Origin: an uncultured Prevotellaceae bacterium
GTDB lineage: Bacteria; Bacteroidota; Bacteroidia; Bacteroidales; Bacteroidaceae
NCBI GenBank assembly: GCA_902477365.1
Contig: CABSGW010000027.1
Coordinates: forward strand, 1 to 15,828
Length of the DNA: 15,828 bases
Reading direction: 5' to 3'
The notes under the pieces were generated by a model, which was not told where the DNA came from, did no database searches, and was given only the letters and a program-made list of their open reading frames with translations. Positions 1 through 7,333 of the stretch are shown in pieces. Made by a program: the position numbers and the translations under genes. How positions within the stretch are numbered: position 1 is the stretch's first letter; every line of letters starts with the position of its first letter.

Positions 1-1224
1 TATTGGCGTGGCGAGGTTATGTACGGCAACAACAAAGAGTTTGCCGTAGTGGGAGAGCATCCTTATGATACCGGACATGTCATCCTGCCCGAGATAATGA
101 AAGACAACGGATACACAACCGGAATGTTCGGTAAGTGGGCCGGTGGTTACGAGGGATCTGCTTCAACACCCGACAAACGGGGAGTAGATGAATATTATGG
201 CTTTATCTGCCAGTTCCAGGCTCATTTGTATTATCCGAACTTCTTGAACCGTTATAGCAAGGCTTTAGGTGATACGGGGGTGGTTCGTGTTGTGATGGAT
301 CAGAATATACAGCATGAGATGTATGGACCGGACTACTTTAACCGGAAGCAGTACTCGGCGGAGATTATCCATCGTCAGGCTTTAGACTGGTTGGATCGTC
401 AGGATGGTAGCCAACCTTTCTATGGATTGTTCACCTATACATTGCCTCATGCAGAGCTGGTGCAGCCGGATGATGAAATCCTGCAGGCTTACAAAAAAAA
501 GTTTACTGAAGATAAACAGTTTGGTGGTTCAAAAGGATCACGGTATAACGCTATTACGCACGTGCACGCACAGTTTGCAGCTATGATTACCCGTTTGGAT
601 CAGTATGTAGGAGAGGTTTTGGCCAAACTGAAAGAGAAGGGGATGGATAAGAATACATTGGTTATTTTTACCAGTGACAATGGTCCTCACGAAGAAGGCG
701 GAGCCGATCCCAAATTCTTTGGTCGGGACGGAAAATTGCGTGGCTTGAAACGCCAGTGTCACGAAGGGGGTATTCGTGTACCCTTCATTGCGCGTTGGCC
801 CGAACATGTACCAGCCGGTACTGTGACAGATCACCAGTGTGCCTTCTACGACGTAATGCCTACCTTCTGCGAACTGATTGGGATAAAGAACTTCCAGAAG
901 AAATATGCCAATAAAAATGTGGAGGTAGATTATTTCGACGGAATTTCATTTGCCCCCACATTGTTGGGTAAGAAAAAACAAAAGAAACATGACTTCCTGT
1001 ATTGGGAGTTTCATGAGACCAACCAAATAGGTGTGAGGATGGGAGACTGGAAGATGGTTGTGAAAAAAGGGAAGCCACAGTTGTATGATTTGGCAACCGA
1101 CATTCACGAAGATCATGATGTAGCCCAAGATAATCCCCGTATTGTGGCTAAAATGCTGAAGATTATAGCCGAACAGCATGTTGATAATGAACTGTTCAAG
1201 ATAACATTGCCAGAAAAAAACTAA
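1..1224 (+). CDS. S1-family sulfatase (arylsulfatase-like), 5'-truncated by the window edge
   Basis: The frame is open from base 1, so the first in-frame ATG (base 19) is internal and the true start lies upstream; 407 residues are visible. The N-terminal formylglycine site (CxPSR/SxPSR) is outside the window. Visible sulfatase hallmarks in order: GYTTGMFGKWAGG (the lysine codon is at 133-135), a CQFQAH stretch, LPHAEL with a histidine at 448-450, TSDNG with the metal-binding Asp/Asn at 676-681, and LRGLKRQ then EGGIRVPFIARWP with a lysine at 748-750. The end, LYDLATDIHED, is typical of full-length family members. The family hydrolyses sulfate esters on glycans, normally in the periplasm or on the cell surface. 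Odd point: the histidine of the classical GKWHLG motif is alanine here. The gene is followed after 5 bp by the LRR gene and forms an operon with it and the M60-like peptidase. The substrate cannot be read from sequence; mucin or another sulfated host glycan is an inference from the neighbours. Confidence 0.93.
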   Translation, partial: YWRGEVMYGNNKEFAVVGEHPYDTGHVILPEIMKDNGYTTGMFGKWAGGYEGSASTPDKRGVDEYYGFICQFQAHLYYPNFLNRYSKALGDTGVVRVVMDQNIQHEMYGPDYFNRKQYSAEIIHRQALDWLDRQDGSQPFYGLFTYTLPHAELVQPDDEILQAYKKKFTEDKQFGGSKGSRYNAITHVHAQFAAMITRLDQYVGEVLAKLKEKGMDKNTLVIFTSDNGPHEEGGADPKFFGRDGKLRGLKRQCHEGGIRVPFIARWPEHVPAGTVTDHQCAFYDVMPTFCELIGIKNFQKKYANKNVEVDYFDGISFAPTLLGKKKQKKHDFLYWEFHETNQIGVRMGDWKMVVKKGKPQLYDLATDIHEDHDVAQDNPRIVAKMLKIIAEQHVDNELFKITLPEKN

Positions 1225-1229
1225 TTCAA

Positions 1230-2651
1230 ATGAATACTTGTATGAAGAGAAAACAATGTGTAACATTAGCCTTGCTATGGGGTGCTTCCATAGTAGGAGG
1301 GACATCGTTGTTTGCCCAGCAGCAACAAACGGTTGTGATGAAAACAACGCGGGCTGTGGGAGAGCAATTGATGTTTGTGGTGAATCCCGAAGCCGAAGTG
1401 TATGTGGATTGGGGAAAAGGTGCAGTTAAGGTCGAGGGAGATACGATACAGGGTACGGTGGATTCTCAGGAAATAACGTTAACCGGCGATGAGTCGTGGA
1501 ACACACTTATTTGTGAGAATAATAATCTTACGGAATTGGATGTTTCAAAAGCCCAATATTTGACAGCTATTTATTGTCAGAACAATGCCATTTCGTCGTT
1601 GACGTTGACCGGACTGCGTAGCTTGGATCGATTGAATTGTGCAAACAACCAATTGGAGGACTTAAGACTTACGCGAAACGAAGAGTTGACGTATTTAAAT
1701 TGTAGCAACAACAAATTGTCTACTCTGTCTGTTTATAAGAATTTACTCTTGAAACAACTTATCGTTTCGGGTAATATGCTTGAAACTTTGTCGGTGGGTT
1801 CCGCCAATATTGAGGCCTTGTGGTGTCAGAACAATGAATTGTCTTCTTTGTCCTTGACGAATCCGGGGAATCTGGTTTCGTTGATGTGTAACGACAATGC
1901 AATGAAACGGTTGGATGTGAGTAAAGCTGTTCAAGTAGGCGATTTGTGGTGCGATAATAACCAACTGACAACACTTGATTTATCGAAAAACGAGGATTTG
2001 ACCATTTTAAGTGCAACGGGCAATCAGGTAACCAGTATTACATATCCCGACCGATTCTTCGATTATGTTTATTTGCAGGATAACGAGCTTGTTTTTACAG
2101 ACCTTTTATCAAGAAGCAAGGTGCGCAAGGCTTATGCTTATGTCCCGCAAGCTGAGGTGCAGTTACCTGAGAGTGTTTTGGAGATCAATAAGGAGCTTGA
2201 TTTATCTCATTGGATGTATGACAGCAACAAGAAGGCATTTGTGAAGTTTGAATGGCTTGCGGCTGACGGAACTCCGCTCACTGCAGAAGGAGAAGATGTT
2301 GATTATGTGCTGAAAGATGGTGTGACCACCTTTGTGAAAGCGCAAAACGGTGGAACAAAATTGAAAATGACCTCTACCTTATTCCCTGATCTGGAATTAT
2401 TGACTTCATGGTTGTTTGTGAAAGATTATTCCGATCCTACGGGTGTGGGTCAGGTTGGTTCTGGTAGCAATGGGCTGACTTATACCATTTCGGAGAACAG
2501 CATAACCTTGAAAAGTGATAAAGCTGTTAAAGTCAAGATGTATAGCATAGATGGTGTCTTGGTATGGTCGGGCTCTGTCGATAAGAATGGACAGACAATT
2601 TCTTTGCAGCCGGGTATCTATACAGTTAATGGAGAGAAAATACGTTTATAA
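1230..2651 (+). CDS. Secreted leucine-rich-repeat protein with C-terminal GIYxVN tail
   Basis: This is a 473-residue protein. The N-terminus has a basic stretch, a hydrophobic core and FAQ, a clear signal peptide (about residues 1-30). An in-frame ATG at 1242 (MKRKQC...) gives a more ordinary signal peptide and may be the real start; neither site has a Shine-Dalgarno, and 1230 is kept as the longer option. Residues about 90-285 are nine to ten LRR units of 20-21 residues with consensus LxxLxCxNNxLxxLdlskn (for example LNCANNQLEDL, LNCSNNKLSTL, LWCDNNQLTTL). They form a solenoid typical of protein- or glycan-binding surfaces. After a beta-rich linker, the last 60 residues end in VKMYSIDGVLVW...LQPGIYTVNGEKI, resembling the short C-terminal beta domains (T9SS-tail/DUF6383-like) of Bacteroidota secreted proteins. 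It sits 5 bp after the sulfatase and 23 bp before the M60-like gene. A role in binding host glycoprotein is inferred from context; no ligand is evident. Confidence 0.88.
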   Translation: MNTCMKRKQCVTLALLWGASIVGGTSLFAQQQQTVVMKTTRAVGEQLMFVVNPEAEVYVDWGKGAVKVEGDTIQGTVDSQEITLTGDESWNTLICENNNLTELDVSKAQYLTAIYCQNNAISSLTLTGLRSLDRLNCANNQLEDLRLTRNEELTYLNCSNNKLSTLSVYKNLLLKQLIVSGNMLETLSVGSANIEALWCQNNELSSLSLTNPGNLVSLMCNDNAMKRLDVSKAVQVGDLWCDNNQLTTLDLSKNEDLTILSATGNQVTSITYPDRFFDYVYLQDNELVFTDLLSRSKVRKAYAYVPQAEVQLPESVLEINKELDLSHWMYDSNKKAFVKFEWLAADGTPLTAEGEDVDYVLKDGVTTFVKAQNGGTKLKMTSTLFPDLELLTSWLFVKDYSDPTGVGQVGSGSNGLTYTISENSITLKSDKAVKVKMYSIDGVLVWSGSVDKNGQTISLQPGIYTVNGEKIRL

Positions 2652-2674
2652 TTCACCAGTAAGCAACTATAATT

Positions 2675-5278
2675 ATGAGAATAAAATTAAAAGCCTCTCT
2701 TTTCCTTTTCTTGGGTCTTCTACTAGGTGGATTCGTGAAGGAGGTGCATGCACAGACTATTCCCGCTGGGTTTAAAGCCGCGATCATTAAAGTGTCGTCT
2801 TTAAATGAGTCGGTGGCATATGGTACAAGTATTATTAATCTGGATATTGCTTCCAATGTAGACTATGTAGTTTCGTCGAATGCGGACTGGATTCATGTGC
2901 AGAAGAATGGTACTAGCACTTATTTGAAATGTGATGCGAACCTGTATCCGACAGAACGTGTAGGCAAGGTGGTGGTATCCGATCCTTCAAAACAAGCTCA
3001 GTCGCGCACTATCACGGTGACACAGGCTCCGGACGGTTCTGCCGAATATGTCAAGGGAGATGACCAAGTGGCGGTCTCTTCTGCCCGTGCAGATCGGGAG
3101 CAACCGGGTAGCGGCATAGAGAAAAGTATTGACGGTGATTTTACTACTATCTATCATTCACCGTGGAGCGGAGACGTGAGTCCGGAGAATCCTGCAGTTT
3201 TGGAATATTTCTTCAAAGACGTAGACGTGATAGATTATTTGGTTTATCATCCGCGTCAATCGGGTTCGAACGGAAACTTCGGTGAGCTGGAAATATGGTA
3301 TAAAACGACTGAGAATACAACCTATACCAAAGCTGGTGATTATGATTTCAAGAAGTCGGGTACGGCTACACGTGTTGAGTTTGATGAAGCGCTGCGTAAT
3401 CCGACAGCTATTAAGTTCGTTGTAAAGACAGGTGGAGGTGATGCGGTAGATAAACAATATGCAACGTGTGCCGAAATGCAGTTCTTTACATTCCGCGAGA
3501 AAGATCCCTCATTCGATGTTTTTGCCGATGAACTTTGTACAACCTTGAAAGAGGGTGTGACGCTCAGTACCATTCAAAAATTGAAAAATCCTTTTGCGCG
3601 GTCGTTGGCCCAGAAGATTTTTGAAAATAACTATCCGTTGAATTATCGTGTGAGCACTCACGAATGTTTATTGTCACCGCAAGCATTGTCCGAACAATGG
3701 GCTGCTCCCGGTAAGTTGTACGATCAGGTACAGGGTGTAACGGGTATCATGCTTACTCCGGGCAAAACTGTTGTGATGGCCGAAGGTATTCCAAAGGGTA
3801 AGAGTGTGTCGTTGCGGGTCATCGGATGGACCGTTCCCGAAGGAGCGACATTCTATAGTGAGACATATCCATTGAGCAATGGTATCAATGTGATAGAGAA
3901 GACCAGCGATTGGAATGGATTGGCCTATATTGACTATTACGATTACAATCCGGAACAGTATGCTCAAAATCCGGTAAAGATACACGTGGTGAACGGTATT
4001 GTAAACGGTGTGCTTACGCCGGATAAGTCGAATAAGGAGATGGATGAGTTGCTGAAAGCTGCTCCTTATACAACAATCGATCTCTTTGGCGAGCGTGTAC
4101 ACTCGGTATGGGAGACGAAAGCTTTGCAGCAGTATACACGTAACTACTATCGTCAGTATATGAATGTATTGGATACGCTAGTAGCGTGGGAACACCGCTT
4201 GTTGGGATTGGAAAAATACAACCGTATTCCTAAGAATAAAACCATGGCTTATGTGAATTATAACTATTACATGTACCAGGGTGGTTTTGGTGTGACGTTT
4301 AAATATGATACACAAAACAGGTGTTGCAGTCCGTCAAACATTATGAAAAAAGACGATGACGTTGTTTGGGGATTGAGCCATGAGTGGGGACATCAGCACC
4401 AGATGAATCCTTATTTCTGCTGGGCCGGTTTAAGTGAAAGTTCCAACAACATGAACTCCTGTTACAATGTTCTGCATATGGGATATGCCGGAAGCCGTGT
4501 GAAAAATGGTTGGGAAAAGGCTCGTAAGAACATCTTGAAAGATGAAGTAGTGGATAATGCCGGAGCGGGACGTCGTAGTGGTGGTCGTGCACGTGCTTAT
4601 TGGGAAAATAATCGCTGGAGCTGGAACAAAGAGTTGCAGGATTTGGCTAAGACTATGATAGATAGTATTGTGCCTAAACAGTCGGATGATTTAGATAAGA
4701 GTATTTCAATTAATGAAGTATATGTAGAGACCAATTTAGCACCGTTCTTTATGTTACATTGTTACTTTACACCGACTTTGCCCGATTACTCTCCTGATAC
4801 CTATGAGGCATTGCGTCAAACGGATGCAGATACAGATAAGTACGCTGTATTGGCCGCTGCTCAGAATGGTAAGCAAGGTAAGTATGATGAGTTTAAAGCT
4901 GCTTATCCCACTTCTGCCTGGATAACACATAACTATTTGTATGCTGGCAGTACAACTTGGGATAACAGTGTTCCTTACATCTTCAACTACGTACGCAAGG
5001 CGTCGAAAGTTTGTGGTTACAACTTGTATCCGTATTTCGAAAAGTGGGGATTCTTCCGATTGATCGCTAATGTTATTGACGATTATGGTGTGAAACTTTA
5101 TGCAATGACAGCCGAGATGAAGAATGAGTTCAAGGCCGACATGGACAAACTGGTGACAGAAGGTTATGTGAACGAAAAAGGTGAGACTGTAAAATTGAAG
5201 GTGATGGCTGACGATATGATTGATGAAATATCCAATGCTCCGATTCCTCAATTTAGTACGCCGAATATTCCGAACTAA
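2675..5278 (+). CDS. Secreted M60-like (enhancin-type) zinc metallopeptidase with BACON and F5/8C domains
   Basis: This is an 867-residue protein with a signal peptide (MRIKLK, hydrophobic core, VHAQ; cleavage near residue 26). Domains in order: a BACON-type beta-sandwich at about 38-118 (NADWIHV...RTITVTQAP); an F5/8 type C / CBM32-like carbohydrate-binding domain at about 125-273 (SIDGDFTTIYHS...LEYFF...VIDYLVYHPR...GELEIWYK); then the M60-like catalytic region from about 300. The zinc site is visible: H569-E570-W-G-H573 followed by E588 in AGLSES, matching HExGHx(8-28)E, with E570 as the catalytic base. M60-like enzymes of gut Bacteroides with this layout cleave O-glycosylated mucin-type proteins, and the BACON and CBM32 domains are thought to help glycan recognition. 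The partner sulfatase gene fits removal of sulfate caps from the same substrate. The gene ends 24 bp before a strong terminator. No truncation or missing catalytic residue is seen. Mucin specificity is an inference. Confidence 0.93.
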   Translation: MRIKLKASLFLFLGLLLGGFVKEVHAQTIPAGFKAAIIKVSSLNESVAYGTSIINLDIASNVDYVVSSNADWIHVQKNGTSTYLKCDANLYPTERVGKVVVSDPSKQAQSRTITVTQAPDGSAEYVKGDDQVAVSSARADREQPGSGIEKSIDGDFTTIYHSPWSGDVSPENPAVLEYFFKDVDVIDYLVYHPRQSGSNGNFGELEIWYKTTENTTYTKAGDYDFKKSGTATRVEFDEALRNPTAIKFVVKTGGGDAVDKQYATCAEMQFFTFREKDPSFDVFADELCTTLKEGVTLSTIQKLKNPFARSLAQKIFENNYPLNYRVSTHECLLSPQALSEQWAAPGKLYDQVQGVTGIMLTPGKTVVMAEGIPKGKSVSLRVIGWTVPEGATFYSETYPLSNGINVIEKTSDWNGLAYIDYYDYNPEQYAQNPVKIHVVNGIVNGVLTPDKSNKEMDELLKAAPYTTIDLFGERVHSVWETKALQQYTRNYYRQYMNVLDTLVAWEHRLLGLEKYNRIPKNKTMAYVNYNYYMYQGGFGVTFKYDTQNRCCSPSNIMKKDDDVVWGLSHEWGHQHQMNPYFCWAGLSESSNNMNSCYNVLHMGYAGSRVKNGWEKARKNILKDEVVDNAGAGRRSGGRARAYWENNRWSWNKELQDLAKTMIDSIVPKQSDDLDKSISINEVYVETNLAPFFMLHCYFTPTLPDYSPDTYEALRQTDADTDKYAVLAAAQNGKQGKYDEFKAAYPTSAWITHNYLYAGSTTWDNSVPYIFNYVRKASKVCGYNLYPYFEKWGFFRLIANVIDDYGVKLYAMTAEMKNEFKADMDKLVTEGYVNEKGETVKLKVMADDMIDEISNAPIPQFSTPNIPN

Positions 5279-5302
5279 GTTGTAGTAACTGTTTACTTCA
5301 TA

Positions 5303-5348
5303 AAGCCGGGCAGTGTTTTCTTGTAAAACGTTGCTCGGCTTATTTTTG
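5303..5348 (+). terminator. Rho-independent terminator of the sulfatase-LRR-M60 operon
   Basis: The arms at 5303-5319 and 5325-5341 form a 17-bp stem (three G-T wobbles, no unpaired base) with a 5-nt loop, followed by TATTTTTG. It lies 24 bp after the M60-like stop codon on the same strand. Confidence 0.9.
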
Positions 5349-5470
5349 TACATAGAATACTACGCATAATGTATCCTCAGTTGCGCAAGGAAGTTAGGCA
5401 ACATGGCTAACGATACAAACAGACACGTTTGGCTGATTACCAGGAAGTGATTGGGTTTATTCTTCTTCTG

Positions 5471-5552
5471 TGCACGGATGTTGCACGGACTGGGCATCTG
5501 GTTGTAACAAGAAGCCCAGTCCGTTTGACGGAATAGGCCTGTTGGTTAAGGG
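5471..5552. repeat. Copy A of a 38-nt palindromic dispersed repeat with conserved 3' flank
   Basis: The palindrome core is 5486-5523: two 18-nt arms around a 2-nt centre (GT), with 16 of 18 positions paired. The outer 10 bp (CGGACTGGGC/GCCCAGTCCG) pair perfectly and one further A-T pair extends the stem. Copy B at 12181-12218 has the same length, the same outer bases and a near-identical centre (GTTGTAAC here, GTTACAAC there). Similarity continues 3' with the same spacing (CCGTTTnnCGGAA...GG...GTTGGTT). A short direct repeat TGCACGGA occurs at 5471-5478 and 5482-5489. This looks like an intergenic repeat family rather than a gene. Confidence 0.7.
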
Positions 5553-5712
5553 CAAAAGGTTTTGTAGGGAATACGCATAAGGATGCAGGATGACTTCCCT
5601 TGATAGGGATGAATAGACAACACTGTGTTATACGAAAAGGAACACCGAAAGACGAAGAAACAGCTTTGATCTTTATGTATCTTTATAAAGAAGGTTGGTT
5701 CTTGACTGAAAA

Positions 5713-5763
5713 CAGATTCCCCATCCATATTCGTATCTACGAAAAACATGGATGGGGAATCTG
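5713..5763 (-). terminator. Nested hairpin, probable terminator of the minus-strand DUF6057/PD40 transcript
   Basis: A perfect 16-bp stem (5713-5728 with 5748-5763) encloses a second perfect 6-bp stem (TTCGTA at 5730-5735, TACGAA at 5738-5743). Read on the minus strand it begins about 35 nt after the stop codon of the lipoprotein gene and is followed by TGTTTTC, a short T tract. On the plus strand no T tract follows, which favours action on the minus-strand transcript. The T tract is weak, so a role as an RNA stability element is also possible. Confidence 0.55.
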
Positions 5764-5798
5764 CGGTTATAAAATGATGTTAGTCTCTGCGCCTTGTA

Positions 5799-7331
5799 TT
5801 ATTTATCGGGATTGATGTATTGCACTTTCTCTCCTTCGCTTTCGTAGATCACCTTTTTAAAGTCATCTGTATGGTAGGGTACGGCGTCTTTTGTCAGTTC
5901 CGGCACATTATAGCTTTTGAGCAACAAAAGGTTCTGTTCGGGATCTTCTTGAGGTAAAATAAAGGCTTTGCGATCGTGTCCCTGTGCATCCAAATAGGCA
6001 ATATAGGGGCGTGTATATGAACCGTCATCCCGTCTGGAACTGAACACCATCCAGCGTCCGTTACTGCTCCATGTGTGATAGCTGTCCGCATCTTTTCCGC
6101 TTGCACGGTCTAGTCTGCGTATTACTCCTGTATGCAGGTCTTTCAGGTACAAGTCGGCACTTTTATGCCATATGTGGAACTGCCCGTAATCGCCTAGTGT
6201 GAAGAGCAGGTAACGGCCGTCCGGGCTGATGCGTGGCACGGAAGCACTTTTCCCGATAGAGTCGCAATTTACCTCCATTACAGGAGTACCGAAACGGCGG
6301 GTCTGGGGATCAAAAGTCAGACTCATGATATTATAGTGTATGCTATCGTAGTGGGCGACAATATATTGGCTGCGTTCCGCATTCGATTTTCCGGCTAGTT
6401 GTGGCAGATAAGCCGCGCAATAATAGAGTTTTTTACCATCAGGATGCCAGCAAGGGAAGTTTTCCAATGTATGGTCTGTACGTAAGATATTTTGAATGGT
6501 ACGTTTGTCGGCATCATAGAATACAAGGTCGGATTCAGTGTCAACCACTTCTATTTTTTCGGAATGCTGGATGTGGAATGTCTGTCCTGTTTTGTTGGAT
6601 GAAAAGACGATCCAATTTTGTGTAGGATGCCAACTGGGGTAAACCGAAGAACTGAGGATTGAGTCGGCTGTCAGGTTCATTTTATGTATCTCGCCATTAC
6701 GTGCAATCACCGTTCCACCGTGCATGGCACGTACGTGAAACAGCATTTGTTTGGTACTGTAATTTTGGTAATTGTGGCAATTAATGCAGTGGTTGTGCTC
6801 GTTATCGAAAGAGCGGTTGTTCTCGTAAATGGTGTGTACGTCAAAATTCGTCAGATTGCGTTGATACAATCCTACTTGCCGATATGCCTCATAGCCGGGC
6901 TCGATGAGGCGGTACGAAAGATAAGGGTCAATGTCCTCTTGGGCAATGAACAGTTTATATGGAAGATGACGTAACCATCCGTTTTCATTTTTCGTATAAA
7001 TGGTGAGTGTCAGTGAATCACCGCGATGGTTTTGTAAAAGCGATTTCCAAGCCGTTTCATCGAATTGGACTTTCCCATCCGTCTGAGCAGAGGCTATCAG
7101 TTGTTGGTCTCCGCATCCAATTTGTGCGATATAACCTTGTGCGTCTTGTTTCACCATAAAATTGAGCGGTGCAATGTTTGGTGGAATGGTTATATCGGTA
7201 TAGTCCGGGTAGATTTCTATCGCTTCGGTTGTCTCAGTAAACGTTTCGGGAATGGTTGCTTGCTGTTGGCAAGCTGATAGGGTAAGCGCAAGAACAGCGC
7301 ACCACGTGGTGTGTAGGATAGTCTGTTTCAT
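5799..7331 (-). CDS. Lipoprotein with CxxCH haem-type motif and PD40/TolB-like beta-propeller (copy 1)
   Basis: This is a 510-residue protein. MKQT...LALTLSAC is a lipoprotein signal peptide with lipobox LSAC (lipidated C21). There is no acidic patch after the cysteine, so periplasm-facing anchoring is more likely than surface export. Residues about 40-130 form a beta-rich domain opening with the motif TIPPNIAPLNFMV. Residues 182-186 are CINCH, a single c-type haem attachment motif, followed by HVRAMHGGT (H199, H204). From about 225 there are PD40-type blades: YPSWHPTQNWIVFSS, FPCWHPDGKKLYYC, VPRISPDGRYLLFT, HTWSSNGRWMVFSS. All these blocks recur in copy 2 at 14048-15499. The start codon lies 2 bp after the stop of the DUF6057-like gene, so the two are co-transcribed. 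Haem binding is predicted from the motif only; a CxxCH metal site is the alternative. The function is unknown. Confidence 0.88.
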   Translation of the reverse strand: MKQTILHTTWCAVLALTLSACQQQATIPETFTETTEAIEIYPDYTDITIPPNIAPLNFMVKQDAQGYIAQIGCGDQQLIASAQTDGKVQFDETAWKSLLQNHRGDSLTLTIYTKNENGWLRHLPYKLFIAQEDIDPYLSYRLIEPGYEAYRQVGLYQRNLTNFDVHTIYENNRSFDNEHNHCINCHNYQNYSTKQMLFHVRAMHGGTVIARNGEIHKMNLTADSILSSSVYPSWHPTQNWIVFSSNKTGQTFHIQHSEKIEVVDTESDLVFYDADKRTIQNILRTDHTLENFPCWHPDGKKLYYCAAYLPQLAGKSNAERSQYIVAHYDSIHYNIMSLTFDPQTRRFGTPVMEVNCDSIGKSASVPRISPDGRYLLFTLGDYGQFHIWHKSADLYLKDLHTGVIRRLDRASGKDADSYHTWSSNGRWMVFSSRRDDGSYTRPYIAYLDAQGHDRKAFILPQEDPEQNLLLLKSYNVPELTKDAVPYHTDDFKKVIYESEGEKVQYINPDK

Positions 7332-7333
7332 GG

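Larger units (their letters stand above)
5349..5798. other. Convergent intergenic region without a convincing gene
   Basis: About 450 bp lie between the terminator of the plus-strand operon and the 3' end of the minus-strand lipoprotein gene. The only structures found are the 38-nt palindrome near 5486 and the nested hairpin near 5713. A 71-codon plus-strand frame at 5600-5815 starts with TTG, has no ribosome binding site and reads through the hairpin, so it is not called. Bases 5350-5470 show no structure that I can recognise. Confidence 0.7.

Noticed and set aside
1230..2651. BspA-type (TpLRR) surface antigen
   Set aside because: The repeat unit is 20-21 residues with LxCxNN, not the 23-residue pattern of BspA proteins.
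5600..5815. 71-codon plus-strand frame in the convergent gap
   Set aside because: It has a TTG start, no ribosome binding site, runs through the nested hairpin and overlaps the end of the opposite gene; the translation shows no recognisable domain.
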